Made by a program: the position numbers and the translations under genes. DNA of 64,000 nt from Anaeramoeba flamelloides (Eukaryota; Metamonada; Anaeramoebidae), in assembly GCA_027625915.1 (NCBI GenBank), contig JANTQA010000076.1, positions 2,480,001 through 2,544,000 on the forward strand. Reading direction: 5' to 3'. Below the pieces are notes generated by a model. It had not been told where the DNA came from. It saw only the letters and a list, made by a program, of their open reading frames with translations, and searched no databases. The first letter of the stretch is position 1; every line of letters starts with the position of its first letter. Shown in pieces: positions 56,587 through 64,000 of the stretch.

Positions 56587-59500
56587 TTAAAACAAATTTG
56601 ATTGTTTTTTTTTTTGTCTTTTTTTCCATTGTGGCAATCTTTCAAACTCTTGTTTGGACATTTTCAAGATTTTTTGAAATTCCTCGTCTAATAAGTAGTC
56701 CTCTAGCCTTGTTCTGTCAACTTCGTCTGGAGGGTTTTTACCTGTCAATTGTTGGAAAGTATATTTTTTCGAAACATTTTTTTTATTTTTGCTTCCATTT
56801 TCTCCGAGCACTTCAATATCTTGGAGAACAGAAATCTTTCTTTTTTTGATTTTAATTCTGGGGTTATTGACATTGATGCTGTCGTCCCAGCCCCAGAAAT
56901 AGGAAACGAATTCTTGTGGTTCGTGGCCGCCGATAATTTTGAAAGCACGATAGTTTTTAAATTTTTTTTTAATTTTGAGATGGTACTTAATGGATGTGTC
57001 GATACTCTTTTTGGCAATTTCACCCTTTTGGTTAACGAGTAGGCCGATCCATAAAAACAATGCCCAGTTGACGTCCAATATATAGCAGTGGTCATGTTTC
57101 AATAGCTGCTGCAGCACTGGTATTTTTTCGACATCGAAAATGCCCTTTTCGTATCTGCATTCCCAAAGCTTGATCTGCGATTGCCCTTGGCTATCTTCGT
57201 TTAGGGTTAACTTCTTGGGCAAGACAAAATAGTTTTTATTAAATAGGGCTCTTTTTTTTTTCCAACTGGACTGCTTGATAATTTTTTTCCACTGATCGTT
57301 ATTTGGATCACTTTTGAGCATCTCTGTGAAAAAAATATCATAGAATTTGCCCGATTGCTTCGATTCGTGGTTTTCGTTGATTTGTATGACCTCTCTTTTT
57401 TCAATTTTGAGGAATCTCGGGATGATATCTTTTTTGCAGTGCTCGTAGTCAACATTGGAGACCCTTTCGCCCTTCCAAAGGTAAATTTTGTCCTTGCTAA
57501 TCAAAACAAAGCAGGAAAAGCTATTGATGGAGCCCACTCTTAGCGGCACCTGTATCGCACGGCATTTGTAAGGATCGTTTTTCAGTTCCGGTGCCTTGAT
57601 GTATGAGATCTTGACACGCTTTTCAATTCTGCAGGGGTAATTGTTTTCAGATTTAATTTGGTATAAGGCCGGTGCGTCAAAGGGCACGGTTTTGCCGTCC
57701 CATTTTTCCTTATTGCCAAAATGCATAATCATGGAATTGTTGAATGTGAAATGGAAAAAGATGGATTCAAACCCCTGTGGGACGCGTATTTGCTTGGCCT
57801 CGCCGCCCAATTCCTTATTGCCCGTTTCAATGGTCAAGAGGGCGCTTGCGCCCTTTTCGTTGATTGACGCATACCGTCCCTGCCAGAAAAAGATGCAATT
57901 GTATTCCTTGCCATGCTCGGGCACGTATCTATAGTGGATCACGTACGACTGGTTTTGGCAAAAATGGCCATAGTAATTTTCGGGCAAAAGATGCTTGTTG
58001 TTCTGATCAACCCACCAGATCGTTTTCTTCCCCGATCCGTCGTTTGGCAGGACAGTTTCCTTTGGTGGCTCCTCTGTAAGCATTTTTGCCAAATCAAAAA
58101 TTTGCTGACTGTTCGCCTTCGCCTTATTGCCACGGAACCTTGGCGCGCTCACCGCGATCATCAAGGAATCCGGCCAACTAATGAAATGTAATTTAAACAA
58201 TGGATCTTCTCCATTTTCAAAATTTCTTTTAATTGGGTTCCATTTCGTCAGCTTAAACCTCTTTGTCAACTGTTCCGTGGCTTGCCTCGACTTTTGTCTC
58301 AACGCCCACTTCACCTTCTTACCAATCCATAAAAAGACCCCAGAAGAAGAAACTAGAACAAATACGGACGTTGTGTCCAAAACTTCTCTTCCCTCAACAA
58401 AGCCCTTGCATATTTCGACTAATTCGCCATCAAGCTGGAATTGGTATAATGTAATTTGATCGATCCACCAATTTTCGAATTCAACTTTCCCCATCTTTGA
58501 CTTGTTTTTTTCGCTAACTTGGGATTTTTTGGCACCCTTAAATAATTTCCAAAAGGGCTTGGCATGCTTTTGATCAATGTCCTTCGAAAAGTTTTTATTC
58601 CTTAACTTTTTTTTTGTTTCGGAATCAATCCCCTCGGCCAAATCATTTTCTCCGTCGACGAGCGTTACCAATTTTGGCCTTCCCATGTGCTTTTGTTGTT
58701 TTAATTTGTTCGCAAAATCTAACCCTACACCTCTTTCAATCCTATTGCTATTTGCACCACACCAAATGTAAATAACCATCTTTGTTTCAACAATGAAGAC
58801 ATCTTCTCGATTCAAACTTTTAATTGTCGGCTCAATTAATCTAATACGGATATTTTTTTTGCCCCGGACTTGATAGAGCTCAAATGATCGATCCTTCCTG
58901 CGCTTTCTAACCCTTTGTTGATTGCTGTCGCCATCTTTGCCCTTTCCTCCTCCTCCTCCTCCTCCTCCCCCGACAACTCTTCCAAGCATGACACCCCGAT
59001 CGCGCTCATCTGGATTTTCTGTTTTTTTTAATCGACTTCTCAAATTCCTAATTTCTCCAATGGGTATCCCATTTTCAGTTTTTTCTTGTTCGTTGTTTTT
59101 TGGCTTCGCTCCTGCTGCCTTTTTCGGGTCAACTAAATTTAAATGATCAGTTTTTAAGTTCGTTCGCTGTCTTATGTTCCTTCTTTTCGGCCTTTTAATG
59201 TGTGTCAGCTTCTTCGGTGCTTTTGGCTCTGTGGTTGGTTCTTTCTTTTTTTGTAATGTTTGTTGAAATGATAATTTAAAAGAATTCTGCATTTCTTGAA
59301 AATAATTTTCCCTTTCTTTTTTGTTTTTAAAAGTTTCGTGTTTTTTGTCAGAAGCCTTAATTTTGGGTTTTTCTTCTTTTTGATTTTTATTGATATTTAT
59401 TTTTGGTTCTTGTTGTTGTATTTCTTTTTCTTTTATTTCTATTTCTGGTTTTGGTTCTGGTTTTGTGAATGTTTTTGGTTTAGGTTCTGGTTTTATTTGT

Positions 59501-61749
59501 TTTTTTGGTTCTATTTTTTTTTTTGGTTCTATTTGTTTTTTTGGTTTTAGTGTTGGCTTTGGTTCCTTTTTTTGTATTTCTTTTATTTCTGGTTTTGGTT
59601 CTGGTTTTGTAAATGTTTTTGGTTTTAGTTCTGGTTTTATTTGTTTTTTTGGTTCTATTTTTTTTGCTGGTTTTTTTATTGGTTTTGGTTCTTTTATTTC
59701 TATTTCTGGTTTTGGTTCTGGTTTTGTGAATGTTTTTGGTTTAGGTTCTGGTTTTATTTGTTTTTTTGGTTCTATTTGTTTTGCTGGTTTTAGTGTTGGT
59801 TTTGGTTCCTTTTTTTGTATTTCTTTTATTTCTGGTTTTGGTTCTGGCTTTGTAAATGTTTTTGGTTTAGGTTCTGGTTTTATTTGTTTTTTTGTTTCGA
59901 TTTTTTTCTTTGGTTCTTCCTTTATTTTTGGTTCTTTGTTTTTTATTTCTTTTTTTTGCTCTTTATTTATTTTTTGTAATGTTTTTGGTTGTGTTTCTTT
60001 TTTAATTACACTTTTTTTATCGTGTTCAATTAAATTTTCTAGACTTTTTGGTTTTGGTGTTTCTTTTCTTGGTGTTTCATTATTATCATTTGATTGTTCC
60101 CAAAATGATATTCTTGAATTAACTGATTTTTTTGTTTTTTCAGCTTTAGTTTCTGGTTTTGGTTCTTTTTTTGTTACTGGTTTTGGTTTTTCTTTTGATT
60201 CTTTTTTTGTTACTGGTTTTGGTTCTGGTTTTTCTTCAGGTTCTTTATTGGTTTCTGGTTGTGGTTTTTTTGAAATTACTTTACGTTTTGGAATAATTGC
60301 TGGTACTTTTGAAGTTGTGCTTACAACCTTTCTTTTTGGAATTGGTTTTGGTTTTTCTTCTTTTTTTTTCATTTCTGGTTCTTTTGGTTTTTCTTCTTTT
60401 GATTCTTTTTTTGTTACTGGTTTTGGTTTTGGTTTTGGTTTTTCTTCAGGTTCTTTTTTGGTTTCTGGTTTTGGTTTTTTTGAAATTACTTTACGTTTTG
60501 GAATAGTTGCTGGTACTTTTGAAGTTGTGCTTACAACCTTTCTTTTTCGAATTGGTTTTGGTTTTTCTTCTTTTTTTGTTACTGGTTTTGGTTTTTCTTC
60601 TTTTGATTCTTTTTTTGTTACTGGTTTTGGTTCTGGTTTTTCTTCAGGTTCTTTTTTGGTTTCTGGTTTTGTTTTGTTTGAAATTACTTTACGTTTTGGA
60701 ATAGTAGCTGGTACTTTTGGAGATGTGCTTACAACCTTTCTTTTTGGAATTGGCTTTGGTTTAGTTTTTTTTTTGTTTGGAATTGGCTTTTGTTTTGGTT
60801 CTTTTTTTGTTACTGGTTTTGGTTTTGGTTTTTCTGCTGGTTTTTCTTGTTTTGCTTTTGGTTTTTCTTTGTTTTTTTTCTTTTCTGGTTCTTGTGTTTT
60901 TTCTTGTTTTGTTTTCTTTTCGACTATTTTGGGTTTTGTTAAAGTTTTTGGTTTTGGTGGGATCGTTACATCCTTTCTTTTTGGAATTGGTTTTGGCTTA
61001 GTTTTTTTTTTGTTTGGAATTGGTTTTGGTTTTTCTTCTTTTTTTGTTACTGGTTTTGGTTTTGGTTTTTCTTGAACTTTTTTGTTTTCTTCTTTGAGAA
61101 TTTTTTTTGGCGCCTTTTGAGATTGTTGTTCTTCTTCTTCTTCTTGGTGTTGTTGTTTTTCTTTTTGTTGAATTTTATTTGTTTTTTGACTTTTATTTGC
61201 TGTTATTTTTTCTTGTTTTGATTTTGGTTCTGGTTTTGGCTCTTTGTTTGGTATTTCTTTTTCATGATCAGAATAAGATTCAGAAGTATCCGAATAAGAA
61301 TAAGAATCGTAATCCTGATAAGAGTCAGAACGGTGATCAAATTCTGATCCTGTTTCATCAAATCGATCTCGATACGTTTTCCATTGGCTACGAAGCATTT
61401 TTTTGGTTTTTTCACTTACCATCCTTGAAAAAATCCCCTCAAGTCGTTTTTTGTAAAGCTTTTTTTTGCCTGTGGCAGCGACTTCAACAACCAAACGACT
61501 TCGGTTTACTATTAGCCAATCTGGGACTTCTCTTTGTTTTCTTTTCAGCCGAGTTTGTTCAAGTGGATTTAAGTATGGGTGCAAGAGTATTTTTTCTTCA
61601 AGAAAATCTTCACCACATTCTTCTTTTAAGATTAATTTTCTCTTTTTTTCCTTTTTAACTTTTTTTGGTTTAAGAGAGCGTCTTTGTGATCGTGGACGAA
61701 CACCATGTTTTGTTATTCGTTTTTTTTGATCTTTTTTTTTCTCACTCAT
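56587..61749 (-). CDS. Giant gelsolin-repeat and villin-headpiece protein with Lys/Pro/Glu-repeat N-terminus
   Basis: Actin-binding protein of 1720 residues in one exon. N-terminus (1-165): basic then an acidic Ser/Tyr/Asp patch. About 165-900: low-complexity Lys/Pro/Glu sequence with two tandem arrays. Near 925-940 a run of nine Gly. From about 955 to 1640 there are five gelsolin-like repeats: FELYQVRG...IYIWCG; ITLYQFQL...VFLWIGKK; TIWWVDQN...YGHFCQN...FFWQGRYASINEKGASA (the most typical); ALYQIKS...IYLWKGER; IKLWECR...LFLWIGLL. A villin headpiece closes the protein (about 1660-1720: YTFQQLTGK, EVDRTRLEDYL, MSKQEFERLPQWKK, ending NLF). The headpiece keeps the Lys/Trp/Lys actin-binding core (LPQWKK). 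A long disordered region ahead of gelsolin repeats and a headpiece recalls supervillin and some amoebozoan villin relatives, but five rather than six repeats are visible. Base composition is G/C-rich over the gelsolin part and T/A-rich over the repeats. Confidence 0.92.
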   Translation of the reverse strand: MSEKKKDQKKRITKHGVRPRSQRRSLKPKKVKKEKKRKLILKEECGEDFLEEKILLHPYLNPLEQTRLKRKQREVPDWLIVNRSRLVVEVAATGKKKLYKKRLEGIFSRMVSEKTKKMLRSQWKTYRDRFDETGSEFDHRSDSYQDYDSYSYSDTSESYSDHEKEIPNKEPKPEPKSKQEKITANKSQKTNKIQQKEKQQHQEEEEEQQSQKAPKKILKEENKKVQEKPKPKPVTKKEEKPKPIPNKKKTKPKPIPKRKDVTIPPKPKTLTKPKIVEKKTKQEKTQEPEKKKNKEKPKAKQEKPAEKPKPKPVTKKEPKQKPIPNKKKTKPKPIPKRKVVSTSPKVPATIPKRKVISNKTKPETKKEPEEKPEPKPVTKKESKEEKPKPVTKKEEKPKPIRKRKVVSTTSKVPATIPKRKVISKKPKPETKKEPEEKPKPKPKPVTKKESKEEKPKEPEMKKKEEKPKPIPKRKVVSTTSKVPAIIPKRKVISKKPQPETNKEPEEKPEPKPVTKKESKEKPKPVTKKEPKPETKAEKTKKSVNSRISFWEQSNDNNETPRKETPKPKSLENLIEHDKKSVIKKETQPKTLQKINKEQKKEIKNKEPKIKEEPKKKIETKKQIKPEPKPKTFTKPEPKPEIKEIQKKEPKPTLKPAKQIEPKKQIKPEPKPKTFTKPEPKPEIEIKEPKPIKKPAKKIEPKKQIKPELKPKTFTKPEPKPEIKEIQKKEPKPTLKPKKQIEPKKKIEPKKQIKPEPKPKTFTKPEPKPEIEIKEKEIQQQEPKININKNQKEEKPKIKASDKKHETFKNKKERENYFQEMQNSFKLSFQQTLQKKKEPTTEPKAPKKLTHIKRPKRRNIRQRTNLKTDHLNLVDPKKAAGAKPKNNEQEKTENGIPIGEIRNLRSRLKKTENPDERDRGVMLGRVVGGGGGGGGGKGKDGDSNQQRVRKRRKDRSFELYQVRGKKNIRIRLIEPTIKSLNREDVFIVETKMVIYIWCGANSNRIERGVGLDFANKLKQQKHMGRPKLVTLVDGENDLAEGIDSETKKKLRNKNFSKDIDQKHAKPFWKLFKGAKKSQVSEKNKSKMGKVEFENWWIDQITLYQFQLDGELVEICKGFVEGREVLDTTSVFVLVSSSGVFLWIGKKVKWALRQKSRQATEQLTKRFKLTKWNPIKRNFENGEDPLFKLHFISWPDSLMIAVSAPRFRGNKAKANSQQIFDLAKMLTEEPPKETVLPNDGSGKKTIWWVDQNNKHLLPENYYGHFCQNQSYVIHYRYVPEHGKEYNCIFFWQGRYASINEKGASALLTIETGNKELGGEAKQIRVPQGFESIFFHFTFNNSMIMHFGNKEKWDGKTVPFDAPALYQIKSENNYPCRIEKRVKISYIKAPELKNDPYKCRAIQVPLRVGSINSFSCFVLISKDKIYLWKGERVSNVDYEHCKKDIIPRFLKIEKREVIQINENHESKQSGKFYDIFFTEMLKSDPNNDQWKKIIKQSSWKKKRALFNKNYFVLPKKLTLNEDSQGQSQIKLWECRYEKGIFDVEKIPVLQQLLKHDHCYILDVNWALFLWIGLLVNQKGEIAKKSIDTSIKYHLKIKKKFKNYRAFKIIGGHEPQEFVSYFWGWDDSINVNNPRIKIKKRKISVLQDIEVLGENGSKNKKNVSKKYTFQQLTGKNPPDEVDRTRLEDYLLDEEFQKILKMSKQEFERLPQWKKRQKKKQSNLF
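58935..58970 (-). repeat. Poly-glycine codon run
   Basis: Nine consecutive Gly codons (GGA/GGG type, CCT/CCC on the plus strand) just before the first gelsolin repeat, acting as a probable flexible hinge. Confidence 0.85.
59440..59900 (-). repeat. Coding tandem array 1 in the gelsolin-headpiece gene
   Basis: Four units of about 120-140 bp encoding variants of KKQIKPEPKPKTFTKPEPKP followed by EI(K)EIQKKEPKPTLKP. Copies recur at about 59450, 59590, 59710 and 59835. Units differ by small in-frame changes (EIEIKE, EIKEIQKKE), so length variation does not disturb the frame. Confidence 0.85.
60150..61070 (-). repeat. Coding tandem array 2 in the gelsolin-headpiece gene
   Basis: Units of about 200-235 bp. 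Each contains KPKPIPKRKVVSTTSKVPAT, IPKRKVISKKPKPETKKEPE and a KPKPVTKKESKEEKP linker. The segment encoding IPKRKV(V/I) recurs at about 60330, 60540, 60740 and 60975. The last (5'-most in the gene) unit is the most divergent (KRKDVTIPPKPKTL). Confidence 0.85.
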
Positions 61750-62791
61750 GACAAAAAAAGAAACAAAAAAAAAGTTTTTTTATTTTTGATTTTTGATTGA
61801 GAAAGAGAGAATATTAAAGGAAAAGTGAAGAAAAATGAAACTCTTTGTTATTTGTGACAGAACAATACTTTGACAAGACATTGCTTTTTAACTCTTATTT
61901 CTTTTGTTCGAAAAAAGATAATTCGAAATTAGATTAATTTAATTTTTTTGAAAACTAAGGAAGTAAAAATAACTTTTCAAAGAAGAGTTTTTGATCTACT
62001 TTGATTTGTTCAAATATACTTTCGTCAAATCTAAACAATTAATTAAAGAATTATTTGAGAATTAAAATAACATTTTTAAAAAAGTAACAAATTGTTTGGC
62101 TTTAGAGAAAAAAAATGTGAATACATAAAGTAGTATTAAATTTCTTTATTATTTATAATACGATAAAATCATATAAACTAATGAAAGGGGAAAACTAATA
62201 AAATCTACATTATAATGATCAGTATATTAAAAATTCTAAGAAATAATTAATTTAAAATCAATTAGGATAATAATTAAAAAAAATTATTTTAAATGAAATT
62301 ATTAATAAAAATTTTATTAAAATAATATCAAGCAGAAGTTCCTGTTTTATTTCAAGGTACTACATTATATTTGATTCTATTTGCTCTAATTTCCCATTTT
62401 CCTTTTTTAATAATTATATCATCAATAAATTATTGGTAAATGTTTGTAGTGATTTTAATATTTATTATAAAATTAAATATAATTTATTTATATCAAAAAT
62501 TAAATTCAATATATGAAATTATTATTCAATTGTTGATTAAATTCTTATAAATATAAACCTGTTATTTTAAAAATATTATAATTTTCTTTATTTATTTGAG
62601 TAAAAAGGTCTTTTTTAGTTTATAATTTAAAAATAAGTGTGAAACATATATTAACTGCCAACAGCCTACGAATAATAATTCTCTGAATAATATTTAGAAA
62701 ATAAGATTAACCAAACAATTCATATTAAATCAATTGTTATCTATATTTATAAATTTTTATTAATAAATGAAAACTTTAAATTAATTCAATA

Positions 62792-62988
62792 CATTCGGTT
62801 TCACTTTAAATGTTGAATCTTTAAAAAAAAAATTAGTCACTAAAAAAATTGAAATTAAGTAACATAAATCAAATTCTAGTCAAATAAAGTAAAATAAAAA
62901 AATTCCCCAAAGATTATGCCTTAATTTGAGATTTTTTGGAATTCTTAAATTTCGTTCAAAGTTTGTACTTTAAAAGTGGAACTGAGTG
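62792..62988. mobile_element. Family C foldback MITE, copy 7
   Basis: A 197 bp element preceded by TA (62790-62791). Left end CATTCGGTTTCACTTTAAAT; right end TTTAAAAGTGGAACTGAGTG followed by TG instead of TA. The left arm has lost most of the inner pairing. Confidence 0.75.
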
Positions 62989-63209
62989 TGTTTGTATTAA
63001 AATGTATATTATTAAAATGTGTAAAATAAATAGAAAAAACAACAATTCTTATTTATAAAACTGAATTTCAAAATTGAAAATATAGTAAGTTCAGTAAATA
63101 ATTAAATTGTAAAATTAGAAAAATCATCATTCCCTTACTATGAAAAAATAATAAAAAGTAAACAAATGAAAAAACGAAAAAATCAACTAGAATTCAAAAT
63201 TCTTAATTT

Positions 63210-63262
63210 GAACTATATCTATATATATATATAGATATAGATAGATAGATATATATATATAA
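63210..63262. repeat. TA / GATA microsatellite
   Basis: Alternating AT interrupted by tandem ATAG units (ATAGATATAGATAGATAGAT), then AT again. Confidence 0.85.
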
Positions 63263-63289
63263 GTAGGTATATAATGGATTTTTTTCTGA

Positions 63290-63500
63290 TAATTGTGTTT
63301 AAATCCTGATAAAGTTGCAAAAATCACAATTATATTTATTAAATTGCGATATTTTAGAAAATTGCAATATATAATATCATCAAGTGAATCTAAAAAATCG
63401 TGATATTACTAAAATCCCTGATAATTATTTAAAAATAGTGATAAATGTTATAAAATCATGATAAATGCAAAAATACAGTGATTACTTTTTAATTGTGATA
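63290..63500. repeat. Degenerate short repeats with a TGATA core
   Basis: At least eight occurrences of CTGATAA/GTGATA/ATGATAA-type motifs spaced about 18-35 bp apart, often after an AAAATC or AAAAT stretch. Weak and possibly a decayed minisatellite. Confidence 0.4.
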
Positions 63501-63589
63501 TATCAGTTGATGGGTTTTGGGAAAATTGAGTAATATGTTTATAAAGAAATTGTTTTTGATCAAAAAACAGATTATGTGAAAAAAAATGA

Positions 63590-63980
63590 TTCTATTAAAA
63601 AAAAAACAAAAAAGATACTTGTTTCAATCAAGGATCAGATCCAAGAGTTTAATTGTATTTTCTATTGGTCGAAAAACCTATTTATCCTTTAAGATCAACA
63701 ACGATACGAAATAAAGAGGATTATAAATATTTTCTCAGTCATTCTTGGTGTTGTAAATTGTGTTGAATAAAAAAGCTTCTAAAACAACCAACTATCCACT
63801 CGTTCTCTAAAGAATGTGTTCTTGGGTGAAAAATATTTTCAATATTCTAGGAAAGCTGAAAGGGGTTAGATAAGTTTTCAAAAGCTTTCAGAGCATTCGA
63901 GTTAGATGAGCAAAAACTATTTATATTATTTGTAAATTTGTCTTCTTCTTCTTATTCTATTTTTAATATCTTTATATTGG
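63590..63980 (-). repeat. Dispersed repeat, inverted partner of 53570-53990
   Basis: The minus strand repeats the order of landmarks of the other copy: CCAATATAAAGATAT, AAAGCTTTTGAAAACTTATC, a CCCCTTTCAGCTTTCCTAGA stretch, CCCAAGAACACATTCTTTAG, AAGCTTTTTTATTCAACACA, and GATCCTTGATTGAAACAAGT. It may continue beyond the window. Confidence 0.75.
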
Positions 63981-64000
63981 AAAAAAAAAAAAAAAAACTT

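Larger units (their letters stand above)
61750..64000. other. Gene-free end of window
   Basis: No coding sequence. It contains family C copy 7 (62792-62988), an AT/GATA microsatellite (63210-63262), a degenerate repeat of GTGATA-like motifs (63290-63500), and the inverted partner of the 53570 repeat (63590-63980). The promoter of the gelsolin-headpiece gene must lie just right of 61749, but I see no clear motif. Confidence 0.7.

Noticed and set aside
59390-61075. 561-codon open frame on the plus strand (Gly/Phe/Ser-rich)
   Set aside because: It is the antisense of the Lys/Pro/Glu repeats of the gelsolin-headpiece gene; strong codon bias there leaves the opposite strand free of stops.
10003-63262. 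CRISPR-like arrays
   Set aside because: The repeats seen are dispersed or direct microsatellites; nothing shows regular spacers between identical repeats.

Overview
The window reads as nuclear DNA of an AT-rich protist. It holds spliced genes with short GT-AG introns (96, 115, 121 and 139 nt in the two genes where they can be placed), the standard genetic code, and eukaryote-only families: ribosomal protein eL10 (uL16), a protein kinase CK2 alpha fragment, an RFWD3-type E3 ligase, an eEF1A paralogue, a DA2/SIP5-type RING protein and a gelsolin-headpiece protein. An Anaeramoeba-like metamonad or an amoebozoan would both fit; the sequence alone does not settle this. No prokaryotic, organellar, CRISPR or retroviral content was recognised.

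Layout. 1-4085: gene-free, repeat-filled. 4086-4580 (+): C-terminal third of CK2 alpha, with the 5' part absent. 6936-7822 (+): complete three-exon RPL10. 7823-14008: gene-free, with foldback elements and a CCTAA minisatellite inside a large inverted repeat. 14009-15245 (-): three-exon RING protein of the DA2/GW2/SIP5 type. 17859-20164 (-): RFWD3-like ligase whose lysine tract carries an apparent frameshift. 20165-26867: gene-free. 26868-28163 (-): divergent eEF1A-like GTPase. 33845-36184 (-): large polytopic membrane protein of unknown family. 36185-48754: gene-free, with a three-layer nested transposon. 48755-50302 (+): acyltransferase-3 membrane protein. 50303-56586: gene-free. 56587-61749 (-): about 1720-residue protein with a repetitive Lys/Pro/Glu N-terminal half, five gelsolin-like repeats and a villin headpiece.

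The genes are widely spaced and show no operon logic; each looks independently transcribed. They cover translation (RPL10, the eEF1A paralogue), ubiquitin signalling (RFWD3-like, DA2-like), actin organisation (gelsolin/headpiece), signalling (CK2 fragment) and membrane chemistry (acyltransferase, polytopic protein).

The most informative content is between the genes. I could reconstruct several families of non-autonomous inverted-repeat elements by comparing copies within the window: family A (about 750 bp, TTAA-flanked, 3 copies), family B (about 530-690 bp, TA-flanked, 5 copies), family C (about 195 bp foldback, TA-flanked, 7 copies), family D (about 165 bp foldback, 2 copies), family E (about 450 bp, 2 copies), family F (about 770 bp, 2 copies) and a small hairpin family G (2 copies). 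They insert into one another, so relative ages can be read off; the clearest case is at 39439-40963, where A is interrupted by B at a TA and C lies in A's terminus. No transposase gene is present. All comparisons were made by eye, so identity levels and some outer boundaries are approximate.
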